A stretch of 15,806 nucleotides of DNA from positions 1-15,806 of the forward strand of contig DDXG01000212.1 of assembly GCA_002347125.1 (NCBI GenBank), read 5' to 3'. Below the pieces are notes generated by a model. The model did not search any database, was not told the origin of the DNA, and saw only the letters and a program-made list of their open reading frames with translations. The position numbers and the translations under genes are program-made. Origin of the DNA: Phycisphaerales bacterium UBA2266 (GTDB lineage Bacteria > Planctomycetota > Phycisphaerae > Sedimentisphaerales > Anaerobacaceae). Below are positions 1-7,411 of this stretch, piece by piece (position 1 is the stretch's first letter; every line of letters starts with the position of its first letter).

Positions 1-59
1 GCCACCACCAAGACCATCACAACTAGAACCCAACACCAAATCGCACACGGCCAACGCAT
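1..59 (-). CDS. N-terminal fragment of an exported protein, cut by the left window edge
   Basis: An ATG at 59-57 (minus strand) opens a frame that stays open to the window edge and gives 19 codons: M-R-W-P-C-A-I-W-C-W, then a run of V, L and M residues. A short basic start followed by a hydrophobic core is what a signal peptide or membrane anchor looks like, so the product is probably exported or membrane-bound. The start is supported by an AAGGAG ribosome binding site at 67-72 with a 7-base spacer, and by a good sigma70-type promoter at 98-127 that would give a leader of about 30 nt. The gene lies downstream of, and in the same direction as, the GxGYxYP gene but has its own promoter, so it is probably a separate unit. 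Nothing can be said about its function from 19 residues. Confidence 0.55.
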   Translation of the reverse strand, partial: MRWPCAIWCWVLVVMVLVV

Positions 60-97
60 CCTGTTTCTCCTTAACCAGCACAACACATCACCCCCAT

Positions 98-127
98 ATT
101 ATCCCCCCAGCCCCCCACAACGGTCAA
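98..127 (-). promoter_or_regulatory. sigma70-type promoter for the left-edge gene
   Basis: On the minus strand TTGACC (122-127) is followed after 18 bases by GATAAT (98-103). Each hexamer matches the sigma70 consensus at 5 of 6 positions. The expected start of transcription is near 91, about 30 nt ahead of the ATG at 59. The spacer is a G-rich run on the transcribed sense strand. Confidence 0.5.
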
Positions 128-480
128 CGCCCAACACCATGGCGCGGACAAGATGCCCGTGCGTGGCTGCAACGTGGGCATACCGCCCACAGACACTCTC
201 GGCAAGCCCGCCATCGCCCGTCAAAATCAATGTCTGCTCTCACCAACGCCATCCATCCTCCCCAATTATAGGCAATGAACAACGCTGAGCGGATCTCGAT
301 CTCCGCATGCTCAGGCACCTCATCCCCGCCAACACTGATTCTCCACTAGCCACGACTCAAGTACGGATCCACAGTTTGCTGCAACCTCTCGGACTGTATC
401 ACATAACCACTGGCCCTCCAAGCAGGAAGCGCCACAAGCCGTGTTAATCGGCGTGAAGGAGGAATCCGCGTAAATCGGCG
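128..480. other. intergenic stretch without a convincing gene
   Basis: This region lies between the end of the GxGYxYP gene and the promoter of the left-edge gene. It holds a 64-codon minus-strand open frame (124-318) with no recognisable domain and no good ribosome binding site, rich in Cys, Arg and Trp, which I do not believe is a gene. A weak hairpin with TGCCC/GGGCA arms lies at about 154-180, without a T-tract. The part next to the GxGYxYP stop is occupied by AATC-type short repeats, listed separately. Confidence 0.5.
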
Positions 481-491
481 CTAATCCGTGG
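446..491. repeat. four AATC(C/G)G(C/T)G-type short direct repeats
   Basis: Four related nonamers follow each other: AATCGGCGT (446-454), AATCCGCGT (463-471), AATCGGCGC (473-481) and AATCCGTGG (483-491). The last two overlap the stop codon (481-483) and final codons of the GxGYxYP gene. The pattern resembles the dispersed 'AATCCGCGTTAATC' type of intergenic repeat that I recall from several GC-rich bacterial genomes. That recollection has not been checked. Confidence 0.4.
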
Positions 492-2376
492 TTAGATGGA
501 TACGCAGAAGTTCGAAGAACGTCGGGGCGTCGAGTAGTTCGATATTGGGATTGAGTTTGTGGACCTCGTCGACCGTCCGGACGTACCAAGTCGGGCTCTT
601 GAGGATATTGCGGAACCAGTGGAATGGGGGCAGGCCCTCGGCACGGCGGGCGGCGACTCGCTGGACGACGTGTCGGGCGGCGGCGGCCGGGTCGCCCTCG
701 TTGATGTCGTGGTCGTGCCGCAGCACCGGCATGTTCTTGTGCAGCATCACAGCCGGGCCGCCCGTCGGCACGATGCCGTTCGGACTGAAGCGGGCATAGC
801 AGTCCAGCCCCGCCTCGTTCAATTCCGGCCCGTGGGCATAGATGATAAACCCCGTGATACTCAGCCCCCATTTGTCAAAGTAGCGCCCGCAATGCCGCCC
901 CCATGCGTCCAGCCCGCTGGGCAGGCCCGAAATCCCCCTCGGCTCCTGCAGCATCCCCGGCTCGCAGTAGCCGGCCCCGTTGTCGGCCGCGGCGAAGTAG
1001 TCGTTGGCCGTCGCCGTCCGCCGCAGGTAATCCATCGCCATCGGCGCCCGGCGGTCCAGGATCGGACTGATGCACCACATCAGCGGAACCTTCCCCCGGT
1101 TCGGGTCCTCCCAGATATCCGGCATCCGCTGATACAGCCACGCCGCACAGTCGTAGTCGCCCACGTAGAAGATCATGAATTCCCTCCCTTCGAAGTTCAC
1201 CCTGCCATCGGCCGTCAGATACCCCCGCTCGGCCAACTGCTCCCGGCTGACCCACGCCTGCGGATACTGCTGCCTCAGCGGATAGTGCATGTAGAACGAG
1301 GCATTGGCCATCGCCCCGTAGCCGACGGCATCGGCATCCATGAACCCGTTATATGCACTGATAACCTTGCCATACTCCCACTCGCACGGCACCGGGTCGT
1401 GCCGGCCGCCTGCGCGTCCGTGGCTGGTGTACTTGTGCGCCCACGGCACAAACCCGCCGATATGGATCATCCGCTCGCGGCCGCCGTGCTCGTAGGCACT
1501 GAGCAACAGGGCCTTGAGCGTCTCCAAATCCGTGCCCGGCCGCTGACCCGGATCATCCACCGGGGCCTCATCGCCCCAGACGTGCAGGTCGAAGAACCAC
1601 GCCTTCTTGGCAATGAAGAAGTCATGATTCGTCAGGCAATGGTGATTGAGCACCGTCGCCCGGGGCAGCCTTCTCCAGTACTGGTCCAGGTAATACGCCC
1701 CCCACGTCCCATCGCACAGCCCCGTGTCCATGTAACGGTGCTTCATCCACAGATACGCATCGCACTTGGCCGAGCCCGTCGAAGGCAGGTCCGTACCAGG
1801 TATCGTGCCGCGGCCGGTGAACATCGACGAGCCATCCTCATGGATCAGCCGCCGCCGCACCGCCAGCTTTGGCCCGGATAGAACCAGCCTGCTGTAGAGG
1901 CTCGCTTGCGACGTGTCATACCGAATCGGCAGCAGCCTCTCAACGCCCGCCACGGCCGAGGCCACGTTGCTCGTGGCCGCCACGGCCGGGTCATACACCA
2001 CCACCCCCTCAATATCCGAGCGAAAACGCTCCACCAACGACTCAATCCCGCTGACCTGCTCCACCGCCGCGGCCTCCAGCCACTCGCCCGGCCGCCGCAT
2101 CATGTCCAGCCAGTAGTCATCGATATTACCCCGCCGGTGCTGCGATTCGACGAACCGCAGATAGAGCCGCGGCCCATCGCGATTGACCAGCCCCTGCAGC
2201 GCCGCGACCGCATGACAATGGTCCCATGCCATGCAAACCTGCCCCGCATCGCCTGTGTCAATCGCCAGCGTATACCGTAGATCGTAAACCACGACCGTCG
2301 CCGGCGCCCCAACGCACGCCGCTGCTCGCCACACCAGCCCCAGCAGGACGACCCACCTGACGGCATATCGAATCAT
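481..2376 (-). CDS. exported GxGYxYP-family protein (putative glycoside hydrolase)
   Basis: The product is about 631 residues. The N-terminus MIRYAVRWVVLLGLVWRAAA is a signal peptide ending near an A-P-A site. Family signs seen: an early LQGLVNRDGPRLYL segment (about residues 60-75), a GDYDCAAWLY segment followed by DPNRGKVPLMW, and the naming motif, here in the diverged form G467-A-G-Y-C-E-P473. The family is annotated as putative glycoside hydrolases without, to my knowledge, a settled activity. The gene is last in an operon behind a GH38 mannosidase and a symporter, which suggests glycan processing outside the cytoplasm (inference). Start choice: ATG at 2376 has GGAGG with a 10-base spacer and gives a normal signal peptide. 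ATG at 2418 has a better-spaced GGAGG that overlaps the stop of the upstream gene, but it would add a Cys-rich leader of 14 residues. Both are possible. Confidence 0.78.
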   Translation of the reverse strand: MIRYAVRWVVLLGLVWRAAACVGAPATVVVYDLRYTLAIDTGDAGQVCMAWDHCHAVAALQGLVNRDGPRLYLRFVESQHRRGNIDDYWLDMMRRPGEWLEAAAVEQVSGIESLVERFRSDIEGVVVYDPAVAATSNVASAVAGVERLLPIRYDTSQASLYSRLVLSGPKLAVRRRLIHEDGSSMFTGRGTIPGTDLPSTGSAKCDAYLWMKHRYMDTGLCDGTWGAYYLDQYWRRLPRATVLNHHCLTNHDFFIAKKAWFFDLHVWGDEAPVDDPGQRPGTDLETLKALLLSAYEHGGRERMIHIGGFVPWAHKYTSHGRAGGRHDPVPCEWEYGKVISAYNGFMDADAVGYGAMANASFYMHYPLRQQYPQAWVSREQLAERGYLTADGRVNFEGREFMIFYVGDYDCAAWLYQRMPDIWEDPNRGKVPLMWCISPILDRRAPMAMDYLRRTATANDYFAAADNGAGYCEPGMLQEPRGISGLPSGLDAWGRHCGRYFDKWGLSITGFIIYAHGPELNEAGLDCYARFSPNGIVPTGGPAVMLHKNMPVLRHDHDINEGDPAAAARHVVQRVAARRAEGLPPFHWFRNILKSPTWYVRTVDEVHKLNPNIELLDAPTFFELLRIHLTTD

Positions 2377-2422
2377 GGCGCAGATTCCTCCAACACATAT
2401 GGTGCAGTGACACGACATATAC

Positions 2423-4927
2423 TCACCTCCGCAGAATCCGCTCCTGCAGATCCGCGTCAACATGCTTGCTCGTCCGCGGGTCTATCCGCAGGGTTCGTAT
2501 CTCAAACCCGCCCAGTTCCACCCTGATCTTCTTCTTCAAGGCCGGCAGCGTCAGGGTCGTGGTCCGTCCGCGGCCGGTGGGCTCGAACAGGCGAATAATC
2601 AGTCCGCGGCCGTTTTCGGCCTGCTTGATGGCCATGATCTGCACGACATCGTCGCTGAGCACCGCCAGCGGCCTGGGCAGGACTCCCTGCGCCGGCGGAT
2701 TGAACGACAGCGCCACGGGCTGCTCGTTCCTGGCCAGCGCCTCGCGGTCGATATGCCGCAGCCGCTCGCCCGCCTTGCCCCCGTCCAGCCAGAAGTTGAA
2801 CAGCCGCTCGCCCTGGTCGATCCGCGGCGTGAACCGGTCCTGCGCCGGCGTCAGCAGCCGGTTGTCGTGTGGATGACACGAGTACGCCGGCGACCGCAGC
2901 AGCGTAAGTCGAAGCCCGTCCTCGGAGAAGTCAGACCCGTAGATGCCATCGTTGATACACGTCAGCGCCGTCTTGCGCGAATCATCCACCACGGCCGTCC
3001 ACTTCTGAGCCACCGCCTCGTCGCCGTTGGATGGCAACTCGCCCGTCCCGCACGCAACCTGTCCCACATACCGGCAACTGCCCGGCCGCACTGGAATCGA
3101 CAGCTTCAGCATCCGGTCCTTCTCATTCCAGATCACCCGCGTCTGAACGTGAATCTGCGTCCCCCGCTTGGGCAGATGATACCGCTGACACACAAAAGAA
3201 TCCCCCCAGGCGAACACCGCCTCCACCACGCTCCTGGCCGCCCCATCCTCGATCACACGCACCGCGTCAATCGTGTCGCAATCCAGACCACGGAATCGCG
3301 CCGCATCCGGCCGACGCATCAGCCTGAACCGCCCCACCACTTTCCGATAGCTCCGCGTCGTCATGCCCCACGGGTCGGCGTTGTCCTTTACCACGAGCGG
3401 CTCGAATGCCCGGCCCGCCACCAGATCGACCCCGCGAGCCCGCCAGCGGTCGATCAGCCCCGTCCGCGTATTGATCGTGACGTTCAGGTCCTTCGCTGCA
3501 AATCGGATAAGGCCGCGTCTGGCCTTCAGCCGAGGCGAGGGCTTGCGTTTCTTCTGCATCAGCGCGCAATCGAAGCGGTTCATGACGCCCGGCGCCAGCT
3601 CCGCATGGAAGACCACGCGCTTGCGCCAGTCCACCGCCAGATTCGACGCCTCCTGCTCCACCTGCGTCGGCAGATCGGTATTTCCGCCGCGCACTTGCAC
3701 GTCGTAGAAAACCTCCGGCGGCTGGAAATCCGGCAGGTTGAACTCGCACTCGACGAGCCCGAGGACCTTGAACGGATGCGGGTTGTAAACCAGGATTGGA
3801 ATCTGTCCGTCGTGGGGCCGCTTCTGGCCTGAGGCCAGCGAGAAGAACGCCCGCGCCTTGGCCCTGGCGACAATCTCCAGGCCGTGATCGAGCAACCTCA
3901 GTGATGCCTCTTCCACCGCCTGAATCGAAGAGCCCGGCAGGATATCATGGAATTGGCCCGTCATCAGGTCGCAAAGGGCCTCGTGGATTTCGCCGGCCGG
4001 GTAGTCCATCAGCCCCTGCACCGCCGCCGTCGAAGCCATCTTCTCCAGCGAATAGATCTCATTCTCCAGCCGCCGCATCTTCTGCTTGATGCGAATCGCC
4101 GACGTGTAGCAGCCCACCGCCCAGGGATTCAGGTCCTTGCGATGCCTCGGCAGAGCGGTCCGGCGACGTCGCAGTTCGCGGAAATAGGCATCGGGCGTCG
4201 AGTGTAGTATCGTCGGGTCCTTCGTCCTGGCGATCAGGGCATTGATGTCCCGCAGGTCCTTGCGCGACGGCCCGCCGCCGTGATTGCCGACCCCCCACAG
4301 AATCAGCCCCGGCGACGCCTCCGGATAGTCCACCGCCCACTGGGCGACCTTCTCGGCCGCATGGCCCAGCGGCGAGTTGTACCACCCCTTGAACCGCGTC
4401 GCCATCACCTCCGAGCCATCGTAGCCGACCCACACGAAATCGTCGGCCGGCAGCGGACAGTCATTCTGGTCCGGCCGTCCGAACAGATACGAATCGTAGC
4501 CGCTGCCCGCGAGTATTTGCACCAGCCCCCGCGTATGGCCGAATGGGTCAAAATTGATCGCCGTCGTCGGCTCGACCCCGAAGTGCTTTCTGAAGAACGC
4601 CCTGCCCAACAGTATCTGCCGGATAAAAGACTCCCCGCTCGGCATGTTGCAGTCCGGCTGCAAGTACCATCCGCCCATGATGTGCCACTTGCCCAGCTTC
4701 ACCAGCCGTTGGATTCGCTCGAACAAGGCCGGCTCATACTCCCGGACCCACTTGTACAGGATGGCCTCGTTATGGTTGAAGACGAAGGCCTTGTCCTTCT
4801 CCGCCATCTCCGCGGCCGTGCGAAATGTCGAAATCGCCTCGGCGGCCCCTTCTTCCCATTCCCACAGCCACACCGGATCCAGATGGGCGTTGCAAAGCAG
4901 ATGGATGTTGCGTTGACTCTTGGCCAT
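2423..4927 (-). CDS. GH38 alpha-mannosidase, cytoplasmic
   Basis: This 834-residue protein hydrolyses alpha-mannosidic bonds if it behaves like its family. The GH38 catalytic domain opens with the zinc-ligand motif H15-L-D17-P-V-W. The nucleophile motif is INFDPFGH with D127, matching the family's I-D-P-F-G-H. A helical middle domain (roughly residues 270-360) and a large beta-rich C-terminal part follow, as is usual. There is no signal peptide, so it acts in the cytoplasm, which fits uptake by the symporter encoded just upstream. Start choice: ATG at 4927 has GGAG with a 5-base spacer and starts naturally just before the first strand. An ATG at 4951 would overlap the symporter stop (ATGA) but lacks a ribosome binding site. 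The symporter stop is 20 bases upstream, so the genes are co-transcribed. Substrate linkage and the size of the preferred mannoside cannot be read from sequence. Confidence 0.9.
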   Translation of the reverse strand: MAKSQRNIHLLCNAHLDPVWLWEWEEGAAEAISTFRTAAEMAEKDKAFVFNHNEAILYKWVREYEPALFERIQRLVKLGKWHIMGGWYLQPDCNMPSGESFIRQILLGRAFFRKHFGVEPTTAINFDPFGHTRGLVQILAGSGYDSYLFGRPDQNDCPLPADDFVWVGYDGSEVMATRFKGWYNSPLGHAAEKVAQWAVDYPEASPGLILWGVGNHGGGPSRKDLRDINALIARTKDPTILHSTPDAYFRELRRRRTALPRHRKDLNPWAVGCYTSAIRIKQKMRRLENEIYSLEKMASTAAVQGLMDYPAGEIHEALCDLMTGQFHDILPGSSIQAVEEASLRLLDHGLEIVARAKARAFFSLASGQKRPHDGQIPILVYNPHPFKVLGLVECEFNLPDFQPPEVFYDVQVRGGNTDLPTQVEQEASNLAVDWRKRVVFHAELAPGVMNRFDCALMQKKRKPSPRLKARRGLIRFAAKDLNVTINTRTGLIDRWRARGVDLVAGRAFEPLVVKDNADPWGMTTRSYRKVVGRFRLMRRPDAARFRGLDCDTIDAVRVIEDGAARSVVEAVFAWGDSFVCQRYHLPKRGTQIHVQTRVIWNEKDRMLKLSIPVRPGSCRYVGQVACGTGELPSNGDEAVAQKWTAVVDDSRKTALTCINDGIYGSDFSEDGLRLTLLRSPAYSCHPHDNRLLTPAQDRFTPRIDQGERLFNFWLDGGKAGERLRHIDREALARNEQPVALSFNPPAQGVLPRPLAVLSDDVVQIMAIKQAENGRGLIIRLFEPTGRGRTTTLTLPALKKKIRVELGGFEIRTLRIDPRTSKHVDADLQERILRR

Positions 4928-4947
4928 GTATACTCCGAAAATCCGTC

Positions 4948-6909
4948 TCATTCATTCAAGCCACCGGCGTCAAGCGACCCCAAATGGCGATACCAAAACA
5001 GATACAGCCCCCCCAGCGAAACCAGGAAGATGACCAGTGTAATCGAGAAGGCCCCCCACGTCCCGATGATCATTTGCATCGGCAGCAGAAACAGCGTCGA
5101 CTGCCAGCACAGGGCACAAGGCAGCGCCAACAGGTCGCGGCGATGCTCCCGCACCATGGTCTGGCGAACATCATCCGACAGAATCGACTTCAACGGCCCC
5201 CAGAAACCGAACGGCCGCGTCTTGCGATAGAATCGCTCAAGCACCACCCGCTCCGTCGGCTTGCTCAGATACGTCCCCAGCATACTCCCCGCCAGACCGA
5301 CAGCCATCAGTGAGACGAATTGCAGCCGCGCGTCCAACCCCGGCCACAGCGCCCGCTGAACCAGACACCCGGCCAGTCCCACCCCCATTCCCACGGCGAA
5401 TCCCGCCCCATTGAACCGCCACCAGTAGAACCGCAGGAAGATCGGAACGATCATCCCACCGCCGAGCCCCATGATGATCCAGTCCCAGATGTCATTGATA
5501 TTCTTGACGCTGTACGCCAGCAGGAACCCCAGCGCCACCACGCCGAACCCGAACGCCCAACTCGCATAGATTAACTCGCGGTTGCCCGCGCCCGGCCGCA
5601 GATACCGCTGATAAATGTCGCGAGTAAAAAAGCCGGTCCCCTTGTTCACCGTTGAATCGAACGTAGACATCGAAGCTGCGATCAGGGCCACCAGCAGCAA
5701 CCCCCGCAATCCCATAGGAATGTGGTACAATATCACCGCCGGCAGGATCTTCTCCGGGTCCACCCCGCCCTCATAGCTGAGCAGCCGCAGCTTATCCACC
5801 CACCCGGTCCCCAGCAGATTCTGCAAGCCCTCGACAAGTTGTGGCGGGTAACGCTCCGCATGATACATGATCCCCGCCACCGTATCGGCCCACCGGCTCT
5901 TATCGATAGCCCCGATGTGCTGCTTAATCAACTCCGCCGCCTGCCCCAGCACCGCCTGGTCGGGAAACATCCCCTGCACCAGGAACAGCCCTAACACCGC
6001 GAATCCCATCATCATCGGCCAGCGGATCATCATCAGCCACGTCCACAGAAACGTCAGCTTGCCGCACTCCGCGTCGCTCCGCGCCCCGAAGTACTTCGGA
6101 TCGTCGCCCGTACCCATCCCGTTGAGAATGTTCCGCATCAAATAGAACAACGCGAACATCGCCAGATGGCTGTAAGCCTCATACCCCGCGGGCATAGGCG
6201 TCCTCCAATGCAGAGACGAACTGAGCCACTGCTCGGCCCCGGTAACCTCATGCGCCAGCGCCCCGATGTCCTGCCCCCCCATCTTGACAATCGCCAGCGC
6301 CGATATGCTGATCACCGCGATCAGGATGATCCCGGACTGGAAGATGTCCGTGAACACCACCCCGTAGAACCCGGAGACCATCGTATACACCGTCGCCACG
6401 CCAACCATGATCAACGCACAGACCAGCGGCGAAAACGGCAGAAACGTCGACAGAAACAGTCCCACTCCCTTGACCATGTACGTCAGCATCCCCGCCACGA
6501 AGATCACCTCCGCCACCGCACGCAGAATCCGCGCCGCATGCCCGCCCGGCCCTTCCCCGAACCGAAACGCCATCCACTCCGCCCCCGTCATGCAGCCGCT
6601 TCGCCGGTGCCACTTGCCCGCCCAGAGCATATACACCGTCAGCACCAGCACCGCCCCGCCGCGAAACTCGATGAACAGCCCCCGCGGCCCCAGCATGAAC
6701 AGGAACGACACAATCAGCATCGTCCCCGTCACATCCAGGAACGACGCCATCCCCGAGACCCCCAGCGCCCACCACGGCAGTCGCCGTCCTCCCAGCAGAT
6801 AGTCCTCCAGAGACGCCGACGCCCGCTTCTTCAGGTACAGCCCGAGCCCGACCAGGATCGCGAAGTAGACGGCGATAACGACGTAATCAGCACTGTTCAG
6901 ATTACCCAC
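4948..6909 (-). CDS. sodium:solute symporter (SSS family)
   Basis: This is a very hydrophobic protein of about 653 residues with roughly 13-14 predicted membrane helices. SSS features include the LLGGRRLPWWALGVS loop near the N-terminus and the helix-8 sodium-site region MSTFDSTVNKG with D418, S419 and T420, followed by FFTRDIYQRY. It would couple sodium entry to uptake of a small solute. Its place as first gene of an operon with a GH38 mannosidase suggests a sugar or mannoside as cargo (inference). Start choice is unusual. The frame can begin at TTG 6927, ATG 6915 or GTG 6909. AAGGAG at 6916-6921 touches the ATG directly but sits 6 bases ahead of GTG 6909, so GTG is my choice. The C-terminal extension ends with one or two further helices after a soluble segment rich in Arg. 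Confidence 0.88.
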   Translation of the reverse strand: MGNLNSADYVVIAVYFAILVGLGLYLKKRASASLEDYLLGGRRLPWWALGVSGMASFLDVTGTMLIVSFLFMLGPRGLFIEFRGGAVLVLTVYMLWAGKWHRRSGCMTGAEWMAFRFGEGPGGHAARILRAVAEVIFVAGMLTYMVKGVGLFLSTFLPFSPLVCALIMVGVATVYTMVSGFYGVVFTDIFQSGIILIAVISISALAIVKMGGQDIGALAHEVTGAEQWLSSSLHWRTPMPAGYEAYSHLAMFALFYLMRNILNGMGTGDDPKYFGARSDAECGKLTFLWTWLMMIRWPMMMGFAVLGLFLVQGMFPDQAVLGQAAELIKQHIGAIDKSRWADTVAGIMYHAERYPPQLVEGLQNLLGTGWVDKLRLLSYEGGVDPEKILPAVILYHIPMGLRGLLLVALIAASMSTFDSTVNKGTGFFTRDIYQRYLRPGAGNRELIYASWAFGFGVVALGFLLAYSVKNINDIWDWIIMGLGGGMIVPIFLRFYWWRFNGAGFAVGMGVGLAGCLVQRALWPGLDARLQFVSLMAVGLAGSMLGTYLSKPTERVVLERFYRKTRPFGFWGPLKSILSDDVRQTMVREHRRDLLALPCALCWQSTLFLLPMQMIIGTWGAFSITLVIFLVSLGGLYLFWYRHLGSLDAGGLNE

Positions 6910-6986
6910 GTCCATCTCCTTGCTCAATGGGCTTTCAATCCGCCCGCCAGCCGGGCCGCGACCAGCCGACGAGAACGACCGCGGCC

Positions 6987-7016
6987 ACTATAGGCCAACC
7001 CATCCCCCCCTGACAA
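6987..7016 (-). promoter_or_regulatory. sigma70-type promoter of the symporter-mannosidase-GxGYxYP operon
   Basis: On the minus strand TTGTCA (7011-7016) and TATAGT (6987-6992) are 18 bases apart, each with 5 of 6 consensus bases. Transcription would start near 6980, giving a leader of about 70 nt to the symporter start. The -35 box lies 32 bases from the -35 box of the divergent sulfatase promoter, so one regulator bound between them could control both. Confidence 0.55.
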
Positions 7017-7048
7017 GCCCAAAAACCCCGCCCCCGGGACACCCTATC

Positions 7049-7077
7049 CTTGACAATCGCTCGCAAATCGGATATAA
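7049..7077 (+). promoter_or_regulatory. exact consensus sigma70 promoter upstream of the sulfatase
   Basis: TTGACA (7049-7054) and TATAAT (7072-7077) match the consensus at all 12 positions with the optimal 17-base spacer. The likely transcription start is near 7084. The next recognised gene starts at 7412, so the transcript has a leader of about 330 nt. A perfect consensus is rare for a metabolic gene and suggests that control, if any, is by a repressor or acts after initiation. Confidence 0.65.
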
Positions 7078-7083
7078 TTCCCG

Positions 7084-7411
7084 CTCAGACACACCGGATC
7101 GCAGCAAGACACCGGGGAGAGCCAACCATGCCAACCCAGCCCCCCAACTCTACCCATTTTCACAGCACACCCCGATTCTGCAAAACAAACCCAATCCACC
7201 GCGCGCCGCGTCATCCAGCATCCAGTATCAGGTTGGCGCAAAACAAACCCAATACCCCCTGCTCAATGCTCCCTGTTCGCTCCGTCCCGTCAAAACAAAC
7301 CCAATCCGCCCGGCCGACCACCTTGCCCGTGTACGATCAAAACGCTATCCTCAGCCAAGGCCAGCGGCCCGGCCGGATCGGATGGCCCAACCTCAATAAG
7401 GAGACTGCAAT
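7084..7411 (+). other. long sulfatase leader with a weak upstream open frame
   Basis: The predicted leader holds three copies of a 15-base repeat and a possible leader ORF. An ATG at 7128 is preceded by GGGGAG (7114-7119) with an 8-base spacer. Its 95-codon frame ends at a TGA at 7413-7415 that overlaps the sulfatase ATG (ATGA), as in translational coupling. The predicted peptide is rich in Pro, Ser, Thr and Asn with no known domain. The repeat copies are read in different frames within it, so conservation is probably not at protein level. I see no known riboswitch. The sulfatase has its own good ribosome binding site, so the ORF is not needed to explain its translation. Confidence 0.35.
7181..7305. 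repeat. three copies of CAAAACAAACCCAAT in the sulfatase leader
   Basis: The 15-mer CAAAACAAACCCAAT occurs identically at 7181-7195, 7239-7253 and 7291-7305. Copies one and three continue with CC, copy two with AC. The start-to-start distances are 58 and 52 bases. The A-rich core stands out from the GC-rich surroundings. Between the copies are short echoes such as CATCCAG twice (7212-7225). In the three plus-strand frames the motif reads KTNP, QNKPN and KQTQ, strings I remember from short hypothetical proteins of planctomycetes. The spacing is too irregular for CRISPR. Confidence 0.65.

Noticed and set aside
124..318. Small minus-strand gene of 64 codons
   Set aside because: No ribosome binding site, no homology that I recognise, and its end overlaps a good promoter for the left-edge gene.
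559..1881. Long plus-strand open frame opposite the GxGYxYP gene (440 codons)
   Set aside because: It is antisense to a recognised family, rich in Arg, Pro and His, has no domain, and is expected by chance in GC-rich DNA.
2462..3832. Long plus-strand open frame opposite the mannosidase (456 codons)
   Set aside because: Its composition is Arg/Pro/Gln-rich and without motifs. The minus strand carries clear GH38 signatures.
4927..4951. ATGA overlap start for the mannosidase at 4951
   Set aside because: It has no ribosome binding site, whereas ATG 4927 has GGAG at proper spacing and begins the family domain directly.
7181..7305. CRISPR-like array
   Set aside because: Only three 15-base repeats with unequal spacing of 43 and 37 bases between copies, no palindromic repeat and no cas genes.
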